DNA from: Mesorhizobium sp. LSJC280B00
Lineage (GTDB): Bacteria; Pseudomonadota; Alphaproteobacteria; Rhizobiales; Rhizobiaceae
Direction: 5' to 3'
Assembly (NCBI RefSeq): GCF_000502835.1
Contig: NZ_AYVL01000010.1
Location: 68,998-132,997 of the forward strand
Length of the DNA: 64,000 nt
Of the stretch, positions 7,839-15,755 are shown piece by piece. Each line of letters begins with the position of its first letter. The first letter of the stretch is position 1. The notes beneath the pieces are model-generated. The model was given only the letters and a program-made list of their open reading frames with translations, did no database searches and was not told the origin of the DNA. The translations under genes were made by a program, and so were the position numbers.

Positions 7839-8105
7839 TCACTCGTCGGGTTTGCCGAGATGCATAGGTGTCGCCTGCTGGCGGGCTTCCCTGGTCACCT
7901 CGTCGGCTCCGGCAGGTGAAATCCCTCGCAACGCCTTCGCGGCTACGGTCAGCCGGCCGCGATCATTGCCGAAGCTTTTGATCAACTGACGGACCTGGTC
8001 GGCGGTGATGCCGTTCTGTTGGGCAAAATACTCGACTTCACGGTCGTCTTCCGTAGAAACGCGATCGCGCTCGCGGAAATCTCGCTTGCTCTTATCGTCG
8101 GCCAT
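7839..8105 (-). CDS. DUF3606-domain protein
   Basis: The protein has 88 residues. Residues about 15-50 match DUF3606: an acidic lead, then VEYFAQQNGITADQVRQLIKSFGNDRG, a helical pair with the conserved aromatic and G-I/V-T turn. The function is unknown; such proteins are common in rhizobia and often stress-associated. The start has a strong AGGAGG site. On the minus strand upstream, GCAAC-N16-CGTT (8139-8163) is a one-mismatch version of the EcfG promoter. Confidence 0.8.
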   Translation of the reverse strand: MADDKSKRDFRERDRVSTEDDREVEYFAQQNGITADQVRQLIKSFGNDRGRLTVAAKALRGISPAGADEVTREARQQATPMHLGKPDE

Positions 8106-8138
8106 TTTTTCCTCCTGGTGGAGCTTTGCATCAACGGC

Positions 8139-8163
8139 AACGTGGGTGAGCCGCTTTCGTTGC
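8139..8163 (-). promoter_or_regulatory. Weak EcfG-like promoter, GCAAC-N16-CGTT
   Basis: The spacing and -10 (CGTT, 8139-8142) fit the stress consensus, but the -35 on the minus strand is GCAAC (8159-8163) instead of GGAAC. It faces the DUF3606 gene, 34 bases away. Confidence 0.3.
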
Positions 8164-8204
8164 CGCGATCAGGCGGACTTTTCCGCCGCCGTGCCGACTG
8201 CCCA

Positions 8205-8229
8205 GGAACCATGAGGCGAGCAGCCGGTT
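8205..8229 (+). promoter_or_regulatory. EcfG-type promoter, GGAAC-N16-GGTT
   Basis: GGAAC at 8205-8209 and GGTT at 8226-8229 are separated by 16 bases. The element faces the EF-hand gene, whose start is 53 bases downstream. Confidence 0.55.
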
Positions 8230-8281
8230 TGGCTTGGATGCAGACACGTTCAGCCTCCAATTCATACCGATGGAGAATACG

Positions 8282-8800
8282 ATGACGCTCGCAAGCAAAA
8301 CCACTGCAATTGCCGCGGCGCTGGCCATGTTGGCCGCGCCGGCATTCGGCCAGACGAGCCCACCTGCGCCCGCCGCGCCGGCACCGGATCGTGGCGCCGA
8401 ACCGTCGCCCGGAATGAGCGGGCAGAGCCAGGATGCCATGCGCGAAATGATGCGCCAGATGATGACCGAGATGCTGGAGGAGAGAATGCAGGAAGATCGC
8501 GCGCCCCGGGCAGAACGGCGAGGTCCCGACCGCTGGCATCGCGGCTGCAGGATGGGCCCGCCTGACCGAGGTTGGGAGATGGGAGGCCGCGGTGGCATTG
8601 CACCCGGGATGCATGGCGCGAGGATGCGCATGATGTTCGCCATAGTAGATGCGGATGGCGATGGCGCGGTTTCTCAAAGCGAAGTCCAGGATTTCGTCGG
8701 GCGAATATTCAACGCCGTCGATGAGGACGGTGACGGCAGCGTCGACATGAAGGAAATCCGGTCCTTCTTCCACGGAGGCGGCGCCGAGGATCAGGAGTAA
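8282..8800 (+). CDS. Secreted EF-hand calcium-binding protein
   Basis: The protein has 172 residues. A Sec signal peptide is visible ([24 protein letters not shown], cleavage after AFG or FGQ), then a Pro/Ala linker, a Met/Glu-rich amphipathic stretch ([17 protein letters not shown]) and an Arg/Gly-rich stretch. The C-terminus has two canonical EF-hand loops, [12 protein letters not shown] and [12 protein letters not shown], each with acidic residues at positions 1, 3, 5 and 12. It should sit in the periplasm and bind Ca2+; the methionine-rich part could also bind copper. The start at 8282 is chosen because GGAG precedes it at proper distance and the signal peptide begins there. Its function is unknown. 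Confidence 0.82.
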   Translation: MTLASKTTAIAAALAMLAAPAFGQTSPPAPAAPAPDRGAEPSPGMSGQSQDAMREMMRQMMTEMLEERMQEDRAPRAERRGPDRWHRGCRMGPPDRGWEMGGRGGIAPGMHGARMRMMFAIVDADGDGAVSQSEVQDFVGRIFNAVDEDGDGSVDMKEIRSFFHGGGAEDQE

Positions 8801-8802
8801 GT

Positions 8803-8822
8803 CTCCTGCCGGTCGGCAGGAG
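8803..8822 (+). terminator. Hairpin just after the EF-hand gene
   Basis: CTCCTGCC (8803-8810) and GGCAGGAG (8815-8822) form a perfect 8-bp stem with a 4-base loop, starting 2 bases after the stop codon. No T-run follows, so it may be an RNA-stabilising or weak terminator hairpin. Confidence 0.5.
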
Positions 8823-8949
8823 GCCTGTCTGGGGCAGCGCCCCCTATAACGACCGGGGAGGGCGAAAACCGTCGCTTGCAGATGCATTCCCTGGCTGGCC
8901 TTGCCAAGCCGAATGCCGGGTCGGAACGGTTCAAGACAGCAGGAATTCA

Positions 8950-9285
8950 ATGGCTATGACAGAGAAACCCCCGACCATCGCTCGTATCTGGCGCGGCAGA
9001 ACCGTGCCTGAAAAGGCGGATGCCTATGAGAGTTACAATTACGAGGCCGGCATCAAGCCGCTGATCGAGAAGGCACTTGGCGTTCAGACCTTTCGCGAGG
9101 ACACGCCGACCCATTCGGAATTCATGACGATCTCCTATTGGGAAAACGTCGAGGCGATGGCGGCGTTCACCGGCGGCGATCCGACGAAAATCCACCATCT
9201 CGAGCGGGACGAAGAGTTCCTGATCGAGTTGCCTTCGCGGGTGCAGGTGTTGCGCATCCGATCGAGTCACGGGCGGCTGGGATAG
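8950..9285 (+). CDS. Antibiotic-biosynthesis-monooxygenase-like (dimeric alpha/beta barrel) protein
   Basis: The protein has 111 residues. It opens IARIWRGRTVPEKADAYESY and continues with a middle THSEFMTISYWENVEAMAAF, the strand-helix pattern of ABM/dimeric alpha-beta barrel proteins, in which the WExxEAMxAF helix packs on the sheet. Such proteins include monooxygenases, heme-degrading enzymes and many with no known substrate. No signal peptide is seen. The start is MAM at 8950. It stands alone between the EF-hand gene and the convergent end of the catabolic operon. Confidence 0.65.
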   Translation: MAMTEKPPTIARIWRGRTVPEKADAYESYNYEAGIKPLIEKALGVQTFREDTPTHSEFMTISYWENVEAMAAFTGGDPTKIHHLERDEEFLIELPSRVQVLRIRSSHGRLG

Positions 9286-9311
9286 GGCAGCGCCGCCCGG
9301 TTCGGCCCGAT

Positions 9312-10145
9312 CTAAGAAATCGCCGTCAAGTCGATTTCGGTGATGTGCCAGCGGCCGAGATTTGCGGTGTAGAGCTTGTCGCCCTTGAAGGCGATGTTGG
9401 TGGGGTGGGCGAGCGTGGTTGCCGCCGGATCCTCGATCAGCACCTCGAGCCCGCTATCCTTTCGCCAACGATAGATGCGGCTCGGCTCGTAGCATGAGAT
9501 GAACAGCGACCCGTCCGGCGCCAAGGCGACGCCATCGGGAACGTTGCTCACGCCGTCCACGACGAGCTGGCGAGGTCCTGCCGTGCCGTCGGCACGGATC
9601 GGCACATAGCTGAGGCAGGCCGCATGGCTTTCCACGACGTAAAGCCCATCGCCACCCGGCGCCATCGCCATGCCGTTGGCGAAGGCCATGGTCTCGCTGC
9701 ACCACAGGCCGCCTTCGCCGGTCTTCAAATCGTAGCGAAAGATGCCGGAGCGGTTGTCTTCGCCTACGCTGTCCGACACGTAGAGCCAGCCGCGTGTTTC
9801 GTCGACGATCGGATAGTTCGGCACGCGGATGCCGGCCGAGGCGAAGCGCTGCATACCAGCCGTCGCGGCATCCCAGCGAAAGATCGCCGAATGTCTCAAA
9901 TCGCATGCAAAACAGTTTCCCGCGCTATCGAAGGCGATGCCGAGCAGAAAGCCCTCCGTACCGCCCATGCGTTCGACCGAGCCGCCATCGGCGGCGAGGC
10001 GCAGCAGGTCGCCGGTTTCGGTGCCGCACCAGATCGAGCCGTCGCGATGGATGGCCACGCCTTCCGGATGGGCGACGCGCGGGCTGGTGAAGATGCCATC
10101 GAAGAAGACCCTCGCGGCCGACATTTCGAGCAACGGCTTTGCCAT
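9312..10145 (-). CDS. SMP-30/gluconolactonase/LRE-family protein
   Basis: The protein has 277 residues, a six-bladed beta-propeller of the SMP-30 family. Blade repeats are seen as HPEGVAIHRDGSIWCGTETGDLLRL, FLLGIAFDSAGNCFACDLRHSAIFRW and GVALAPDGSLFISCYEPSRIYRW. The conserved N-terminal Glu (HPEG) and an Asn/Asp late in the chain would bind the catalytic divalent metal. Members hydrolyse sugar lactones or other esters. It is the last gene of the long minus-strand operon, 13 bp after the CoA-transferase-like gene, which suggests lactone opening in that pathway. The strand has no signal peptide, so the enzyme is cytoplasmic. Confidence 0.82.
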   Translation of the reverse strand: MAKPLLEMSAARVFFDGIFTSPRVAHPEGVAIHRDGSIWCGTETGDLLRLAADGGSVERMGGTEGFLLGIAFDSAGNCFACDLRHSAIFRWDAATAGMQRFASAGIRVPNYPIVDETRGWLYVSDSVGEDNRSGIFRYDLKTGEGGLWCSETMAFANGMAMAPGGDGLYVVESHAACLSYVPIRADGTAGPRQLVVDGVSNVPDGVALAPDGSLFISCYEPSRIYRWRKDSGLEVLIEDPAATTLAHPTNIAFKGDKLYTANLGRWHITEIDLTAIS

Positions 10146-10158
10146 GCGCCGCCCCTCT

Positions 10159-11934
10159 TCAATCCGGTGCAGTATGCGACCGCCGTGCGGCGATGCAGCG
10201 CTCGACCATCCGCCGGTCGGTGGCCAGGATTTCGGCGATCAGGGCGCTGCGCTCCCTGGCGCTGACGAATTCGAGGCGGCGCAGACCGAGCGGGTCGATG
10301 CGGTTTCGCAGGATGTCGAGCGTCTCGTTCGAGGGTAGCGCAACTTCGCGGCAATCGGCATCGAATGTCAGGGCAAAGCCGGTGGCATCCTGGAGCTGCT
10401 GGCGCGTCACGCACGGCATGGTCTCGATGACGGCCAATTGCCGGCTCTCCCCGTCGAGCCGAAACACGCAAAGGTCGGTGAACACCAATGCCGCGCCGGT
10501 CCGATAGCCCATCGGCTCGCGTTCGGCCTCAGTCAACAGGCCGCGCGCCGAGCTGGCAATCTCGACCGTCTCGACCAGCGACTGCACGGAATGGCGGGGG
10601 ACGTAGAGCAGATAATCGCGATGCATGTTGGCGACGTCGGCCATGCCGCCTTGCCCGGGCAGCCGGATAAGGCTGCCGTCACGCTTGCGCAGCGCAATGG
10701 TGTTGACGCGCCCACGGCGGTCGACCTGCGCGGCACCGACGATCTCATGCGTCACCGCGCCGGCCTGGTAGTAGGTCGAATAGGTGTCGTCGCCGCCGGC
10801 ATGCGCCACCGCCGTCTCGCAATCGAGGCTTTCGATCAGCGACAGGATCATCGGGCTCGGTGCTATGTCGAGATGGCCGCAACTCATGGTGGCGATGATC
10901 ATGTCCGGCGCGTGCGTCGCTTTGGCCAGCCGGTAGGCGACATTGGCGAGCGGCGACACCGCGCCGGCACTGGCAAAGCTCTCATTGTCGAGCTCAGCGG
11001 CGATGCGGGCGGCGATGATCTCGTCGATGGACGCCTCCTTGTTGCCGTGCACGAGCCTGGGCATTGCGAGGACTGTTTCAGCGCGGACTTTTGCAGCGTC
11101 TTGAACCCGCTCCGGCACGCCTTCCGAAGGCATGCTCAGGCTGTCCGACAAAGGTATTTCCTTGGCCGCGAACGCCCCCGCCAACGCTTGATAATCCGTC
11201 ACATAGAATGGCAGGCAGGAGGCGGGATAGGCGCCGCCTGGTGCCAGCGCGATCGCCGACACCTGGTTGCGGGTCAAAATGCTCTGCCGACCATCATGCC
11301 GCAGCGCTCCGACCGGGACGATCTCCTCGACCGTCACCAGCACCTCGCGCGCCGCGCCGGCCATGGCGAAATCCAGCGCCCGTGGTCCGATGATCTGGAC
11401 ATTGCCGCTCTCGTCGGCACGCTGGGCATGGACGACGAACGTATCGAGCCGCAAGGCCGGGATGATCCCGGTCGTGATTCCCGCGATCGGATCGGGCGCG
11501 GCGATCGCACCCGGCACGCGCGCCAGCATGTCCGAACCCTCCGGAAGCTGAAACGGCATCGACGGCAGGTTCTGCTGCCCCGCCCGCAGCGCCTGGATCA
11601 TGGCCAGCGCCGTCCAGTCGCGGACCGGCACGGCATTGGTCTCGGCAGCCGCGCGGAAGCGCGGCGGCAAGCCAAAAATATCGAGGCTGGAAAAGCAGAT
11701 ATCGACCTCCGCCACGGCATTCGCTTCGAGAAGCAGTTCGAGCGGCAGGCCGCCGGCCCAGCAGACATAGCGAAGATCCTTGACGCCCAAGCGGGCGATG
11801 GCGCGCAACAAGGCGATCGGCAGCCGGGCAAAATGATGGCCACCGACACCGAAGACGTCGCCGCCGCCGACCATCGCGGCCAGGCCCTCGACATCGGTGA
11901 AGCGCGGCCGGTTTTGCTTGACCAGGGACGTCAT
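10159..11934 (-). CDS. Fused class I CoA-transferase-like protein (alpha plus beta halves)
   Basis: The protein has 591 residues. Residues about 1-290 match the alpha subunit (DVFGVGGHHFARLPIALLRAI near residue 27, later GNVQIIGPRALDFAMAGAAREVLVTVEEIV) and about 300-591 the beta subunit (GGMADVANMHRDYLLYVPRH), so two normally separate subunits are fused. Where canonical transferases carry the catalytic Glu in an ExG motif, this protein reads MSCGHLD, so the Glu appears to be missing. That resembles IpdAB, class I-fold enzymes that hydrolyse a ring instead of moving CoA. A 4-bp ATGA overlap with the enoyl-CoA hydratase gene shows tight coupling. The exact reaction cannot be assigned from sequence alone. 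Confidence 0.78.
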   Translation of the reverse strand: MTSLVKQNRPRFTDVEGLAAMVGGGDVFGVGGHHFARLPIALLRAIARLGVKDLRYVCWAGGLPLELLLEANAVAEVDICFSSLDIFGLPPRFRAAAETNAVPVRDWTALAMIQALRAGQQNLPSMPFQLPEGSDMLARVPGAIAAPDPIAGITTGIIPALRLDTFVVHAQRADESGNVQIIGPRALDFAMAGAAREVLVTVEEIVPVGALRHDGRQSILTRNQVSAIALAPGGAYPASCLPFYVTDYQALAGAFAAKEIPLSDSLSMPSEGVPERVQDAAKVRAETVLAMPRLVHGNKEASIDEIIAARIAAELDNESFASAGAVSPLANVAYRLAKATHAPDMIIATMSCGHLDIAPSPMILSLIESLDCETAVAHAGGDDTYSTYYQAGAVTHEIVGAAQVDRRGRVNTIALRKRDGSLIRLPGQGGMADVANMHRDYLLYVPRHSVQSLVETVEIASSARGLLTEAEREPMGYRTGAALVFTDLCVFRLDGESRQLAVIETMPCVTRQQLQDATGFALTFDADCREVALPSNETLDILRNRIDPLGLRRLEFVSARERSALIAEILATDRRMVERCIAARRSHTAPD

Positions 11935-12716
11935 TTCGCAGCCTTCGGCCGCGTCGCGCTCTTTTCAGCAAATTCCTTGACGCGCCGCTGGCCGGTCTCG
12001 CTGCGGTACAGGCCACCCAGGACATCGCGCTCCATGGCAAGGCCGTCGGCCAGATCGCCCGACACGGCATGCGCGGTCAGCGCTTTCAGCCCTTCGATCG
12101 CTGCGGCCGGTTCGGCGGCGATCATCTCGGCGAGTTCCAGCACCCGCCGCATCAGCCTTTCGGCATCGACGATCTCGTTGACCAGACCGGCGCCGACGAA
12201 CTCGGAAGCCGGCACGATGGCGCCGGTCATCAGCAGAAAATTGGCGCGGTTGCGGCCGAGCTTCTGGACGCTGCGCTGGGTGCCGCCGCCGCCGGGGACC
12301 AGCCCGAGCTTGATCTCGGGCAGGCCGAGCTTCGCGAACTGGTTGGCAATGACGATGTCGCAGCACAGCACCAGCTCCATGCCGCCGCCGAGCGCAAAAC
12401 CATTGACCGCGGCGATGACCGGCTTGCGGTTCTGCTCGATGGCCGCATACATGCGCGTGCCCGCCGCCTGGAAGGCGTCGAACTCGATAGCTGTCTGGGC
12501 GGCGTATTCCTTGATGTCGGCGCCGGCCATGAAGCCGCGCCCCTCACCGGTCACCACGATCGCGCCGACGCCGTCATCCTGCGACAACGCCTCGAAAACC
12601 TCGGTGATCTCGCTCTGCATCAGCCGGTTCATGGCATTGAGCTGATCGGCGCGCCGGAAGGTGACGACCGCGACGCGGCCGGACATTTCCAGAGTGAGTG
12701 TCCGGTAAACGCTCAT
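11931..12716 (-). CDS. Enoyl-CoA hydratase/isomerase family protein
   Basis: The protein has 261 residues, the usual crotonase length. Motifs: FMAGADIKEYA (oxyanion-hole GADIKE), AAVNGFALGGGMELVLCCD (the second oxyanion GGG) and LPEIKLGLVPGGGGTQR, which carries a Glu at the usual catalytic position. The predicted reaction is hydration or isomerisation of a 2-enoyl-CoA. The start at 12716 is 2 bp after the CaiB stop codon, and the gene end overlaps the next gene by 4 bp, so it is translated within the operon. The longer reading frame upstream lies inside the CaiB gene and is discarded. Confidence 0.92.
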   Translation of the reverse strand: MSVYRTLTLEMSGRVAVVTFRRADQLNAMNRLMQSEITEVFEALSQDDGVGAIVVTGEGRGFMAGADIKEYAAQTAIEFDAFQAAGTRMYAAIEQNRKPVIAAVNGFALGGGMELVLCCDIVIANQFAKLGLPEIKLGLVPGGGGTQRSVQKLGRNRANFLLMTGAIVPASEFVGAGLVNEIVDAERLMRRVLELAEMIAAEPAAAIEGLKALTAHAVSGDLADGLAMERDVLGGLYRSETGQRRVKEFAEKSATRPKAAK

Positions 12717-12718
12717 CG

Positions 12719-13924
12719 TCAGGCAGCGTCCACGGTCATGTCGCCGGACGCCTCCAGCGCGGCGATCTCGTCGCTGTGGAGGCCGAACTCGGCCAGTATC
12801 TCGCGGCCATGCTGGCCGACCAGCGGTGCCGGCCGCTCTATGGTAGCCGGCGTCTCGCTCATCTTGACCGCCGGCGCGACCACCCTGACCTTGCCGCCGC
12901 GCGGATGATCGTAGCTGGTGATCATGCCCAGGTGCTTGACCTGCGGGTCCTCGGCTGCGCGCCTTATGTCTTTCACCTCGGCACACCAGATGTCGGCTGC
13001 CAGCAGCCGCGCCAGCAGGTCCTGCGTGGCAAACTTCCTGGTTTCGGCGTTGACCTTGTCGAACACCTCGTCGCGCCTGTCGAACAGCGTCTTCAGATCG
13101 TCGTAGACAGCAAGCTGCGGCGCCTCCAGCACTTCATACAGCGTCTTGAACGGGCTCATGGCGATCGACACATAGCCGCCGTCCTTCGCTTCATAGACAC
13201 CGAACGGCGCCTGCATGCCGGGGTGGCCGATGCCGGAATTCGGGCGCACGAAATCCTCGCCGAGATTGAGCACGGCGACATATTCCTGATTGAGATGCGC
13301 CAGCATGCCGGCGAGCAGATTGACCTCGATCTTCTGGCCCTTGCCGGTCTTCTCGCGATAGTAGAGCGCCGACAGGATGCCGTAGACCATGTTCATGGCG
13401 CCGATCTGGTCGGCCAGGCCGGCACCGGCCGGAACAGGAGCCTGATCGCCGCGGCCGGTGTTGGAGATCAGCCCGGACAATCCCTGGATCAGCATGTCCT
13501 GGCCGGGGCGCTCGACATAGGGGCCTTCCTCGCCATAGCCGGAGCCCGACCAGTAGATGATGCCGGGATTGACTGCCTTGAAGTCCTCGTAGCCATAGCC
13601 GAGCCTGGCGAGCACGCCGGGGCGGAAATTCTGCACCACCACATCCGCCTTCTTGGCCATGTCCATGATGATGGCATGCACCTTGCGACTTTTCAGGTTG
13701 AGCGCGATGGAGCGCTTGTTGCGGTTCCAGGCGAGGAAATTCGGGCTTTCGGAGCCGCCGACCCATTTGGCGAAGAAGGTCATGCCGCGGAACATGTCGC
13801 CGGCGCCGGCACGCTCGATCTTGATGATGTCGGCGCCCATGTCGCCGAGCAGCTGCGTGGCGAACGGCCCTTGCAGCAGATGGCTGAAATCGAGAATGCG
13901 GACGCCTTCGAGGGCTTTGTTCAT
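12719..13924 (-). CDS. CaiB/BaiF-family (class III) CoA-transferase
   Basis: The protein has 401 residues, as usual. The N-terminus LEGVRILDFSHLLQGPFATQLLGDMGADIIKIE is the family signature; the RSIALNLKS strand and VVVQNFRPGVLARLGYGYEDF follow. The catalytic Asp is expected in GLSGLISNTGRGDQAPVPAG or just before it. It would activate a carboxylic acid with CoA from an acyl-CoA donor, placing it at the entry of the pathway before the enoyl-CoA hydratase. It sits in the operon between SDR and hydratase. Confidence 0.92.
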   Translation of the reverse strand: MNKALEGVRILDFSHLLQGPFATQLLGDMGADIIKIERAGAGDMFRGMTFFAKWVGGSESPNFLAWNRNKRSIALNLKSRKVHAIIMDMAKKADVVVQNFRPGVLARLGYGYEDFKAVNPGIIYWSGSGYGEEGPYVERPGQDMLIQGLSGLISNTGRGDQAPVPAGAGLADQIGAMNMVYGILSALYYREKTGKGQKIEVNLLAGMLAHLNQEYVAVLNLGEDFVRPNSGIGHPGMQAPFGVYEAKDGGYVSIAMSPFKTLYEVLEAPQLAVYDDLKTLFDRRDEVFDKVNAETRKFATQDLLARLLAADIWCAEVKDIRRAAEDPQVKHLGMITSYDHPRGGKVRVVAPAVKMSETPATIERPAPLVGQHGREILAEFGLHSDEIAALEASGDMTVDAA

Positions 13925-13942
13925 TTCATGTCTCGTTGGTTG

Positions 13943-14728
13943 TCAAAGCAGGTCGGGTACGTAGCGGGGTGCTGCGGTGAGGCCGCCGTCGACGCGCAGG
14001 TCGGTACCGGTGGTGAAGCCGGCGGCGTCGGAGGCCAGATAGACGGCGGCTTCGGCCACCTCGGACGGTTTGCCGATGCGGCCGAGCGGATGCATCTTGA
14101 CCCAGGCCTTGGCGAGATTGCCGCCGATCTCCTTGACCAATTTGTCGTTCATCGGCGTGTTGATGGTGCCGGGCGAGATCGAGTTGACGCGGATGTTGAG
14201 CGGGCCGAACTCGACCGCCATCTGGCGCGTCATCGCCATCACCGCACCCTTGGCGCCGGCATAGGCGGTCCAGCCGTCGAGCCCGATATGACCTTGCGCC
14301 GAGGCCATGTTGATGATCGAGCCGGATTTCTGCGCGATCATGTGCGGCAGCGCATATTTGCAGCCGCGGAACACGCTGGTGAGGTTGACCGCGATCAGCC
14401 GGTGCCACTGCTCGTCGCTCATTTCGTGAACCGGCATGCCGCCGATGGCGATGGCGGCATTGTTGACGAGAATATCGAGATGGCCGGTCTTGCCGACGGC
14501 TGCGTCGATCAGGGCGGCGATGTCGGCCTCCTCCGCCACGTCGCAATGGATGTAGTCGGCGCGGTGGCCGGCGGCGCGCAGCTCGGCTGCGAATTTTTCA
14601 CCCTTCTCGTCGGCGATGTCGCCGAGGAAGACGTGCGCGCCTTCCCTTGCCATCGCCTCGCTGATCGCGTGGCCGATGCCGTCGGCGGCGCCGGTGACGA
14701 TTGCGGTTTTCCCTTTGAGACGATCCAT
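13943..14728 (-). CDS. Short-chain dehydrogenase/reductase (SDR), classical type
   Basis: The protein has 261 residues. Cofactor motif TGAADGIG near residues 12-19, NNAA near 90 (with NNAAIAIGG), catalytic Ser in INMASAQGH and YAGAK (Tyr-x3-Lys), then SPGTINTP. This is a complete classical NAD(P)-dependent oxidoreductase. GGAGG lies before the ATG at 14728. The gene starts 1 bp after the permease stop codon, linking the transporter to the catabolic enzymes. It could oxidise a hydroxyl of the imported compound; the substrate is unknown. Confidence 0.92.
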   Translation of the reverse strand: MDRLKGKTAIVTGAADGIGHAISEAMAREGAHVFLGDIADEKGEKFAAELRAAGHRADYIHCDVAEEADIAALIDAAVGKTGHLDILVNNAAIAIGGMPVHEMSDEQWHRLIAVNLTSVFRGCKYALPHMIAQKSGSIINMASAQGHIGLDGWTAYAGAKGAVMAMTRQMAVEFGPLNIRVNSISPGTINTPMNDKLVKEIGGNLAKAWVKMHPLGRIGKPSEVAEAAVYLASDAAGFTTGTDLRVDGGLTAAPRYVPDLL

Positions 14729-14729
14729 A

Positions 14730-15725
14730 TCAGCCTCCAATGGCGCGCCGGCGCTTTGCTTCGTCGAAGGCGACGGCGGCAATGATGATCATGCCGGTGA
14801 TGACCAGTTGCCACTCGGTCGGCAGGCCGAGGCCGCGCAGCCCGTTGGACAGGAACTGCAGGATCAGCACGCCGAGCGCCATGCCGGTCAGGCTGCCTAT
14901 CCCGCCGGCAAGGCTCACCCCGCCGAGCACGGTGGCGGCAACGACCTGGAACTCGAAATTCAGCCCGGCCGTATGCTGCGCCGAACCGACGCGGGCTGCC
15001 AGGATGATGCCGGCTACCGTCGCCAGCAGCGCGCTGATGATGAAGCAGGTGAACTTGACGCGGCGCACGTCGTAACCCGCCAGCCGTGCCACTTCCGGAT
15101 TGCCGCCGACGGCATAGATCTGCCGCCCGAACGGCCGGTGCTGCATCACGTAGGCGAAGACGGCGAGCAGGACGATGGCGATGACAGCCGAATAGGGAAC
15201 GACGTTGAACAGGCGGCCGTCCGACAGCGCGATGAAGCTGTCGAGCGCGGCATCGTCTGGAATAGCGCGCTGGCCGGTATAGAGATAAACGCCGCCGCGC
15301 ATGATGAACATCGTGCCCAGGGTCACGATCAGCGAGTTGATGCCGGCATAGGCCGTCAGATAGCCATTCACGACGCCGATGATCAGCCCGAACAGCAGCG
15401 CGCCACTGATGCCGAGCACAAGCGAGTTGGTGTCGTTCATGATGATGATCAGCGGCAGCGCGATCGTCGCCAGCAGCGAGCCGATCGAGATGTCGACCTC
15501 GCCTGATATGAAGACGATGGCGCAGCCGATGCCGGCTGTCAGCGCCAGCGAAGCCTGACCGAGCACATTGGTGATGTTGCGCACGGAGAAGAAATTCTCG
15601 GCGGTGAAGGAAAAGAACGCGATCACCAGGATGAGGCAGAGGAGCAATGCCAATTCCTGCCGCGCGACGAGCCGCGCCAGCATGGACGGCCCAGCTTTCA
15701 TGGTGTCGGTGCTTGCCAGGCTCAT
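14730..15725 (-). CDS. RbsC-type sugar ABC transporter permease (second)
   Basis: The protein has 331 residues with about 8-10 hydrophobic helices. Family motifs: VLGQASLALTAGIGCAIVFISGEVDISIGSLLA in the first half and VAATVLGGVSLAGGIGSLTG near residue 265, the conserved GG-x-S loop that contacts the ATPase. It belongs to the ribose/xylose/galactose type importers. It should pair with the permease at 17278-18267 as a heterodimer, since only one ATPase gene is present. Confidence 0.92.
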   Translation of the reverse strand: MSLASTDTMKAGPSMLARLVARQELALLLCLILVIAFFSFTAENFFSVRNITNVLGQASLALTAGIGCAIVFISGEVDISIGSLLATIALPLIIIMNDTNSLVLGISGALLFGLIIGVVNGYLTAYAGINSLIVTLGTMFIMRGGVYLYTGQRAIPDDAALDSFIALSDGRLFNVVPYSAVIAIVLLAVFAYVMQHRPFGRQIYAVGGNPEVARLAGYDVRRVKFTCFIISALLATVAGIILAARVGSAQHTAGLNFEFQVVAATVLGGVSLAGGIGSLTGMALGVLILQFLSNGLRGLGLPTEWQLVITGMIIIAAVAFDEAKRRRAIGG

Positions 15726-15755
15726 CGCTTGGTCCCTTTGCGAAGCGTCATCGTC

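Noticed and set aside
10438..14785. Two very long open frames opposite the catabolic operon (735 and 695 codons on the plus strand)
   Set aside because: They are antisense to well-supported genes (CoA-transferase-like, hydratase, CaiB, SDR) and arise from high GC with few stop codons; the proteins show no family pattern.
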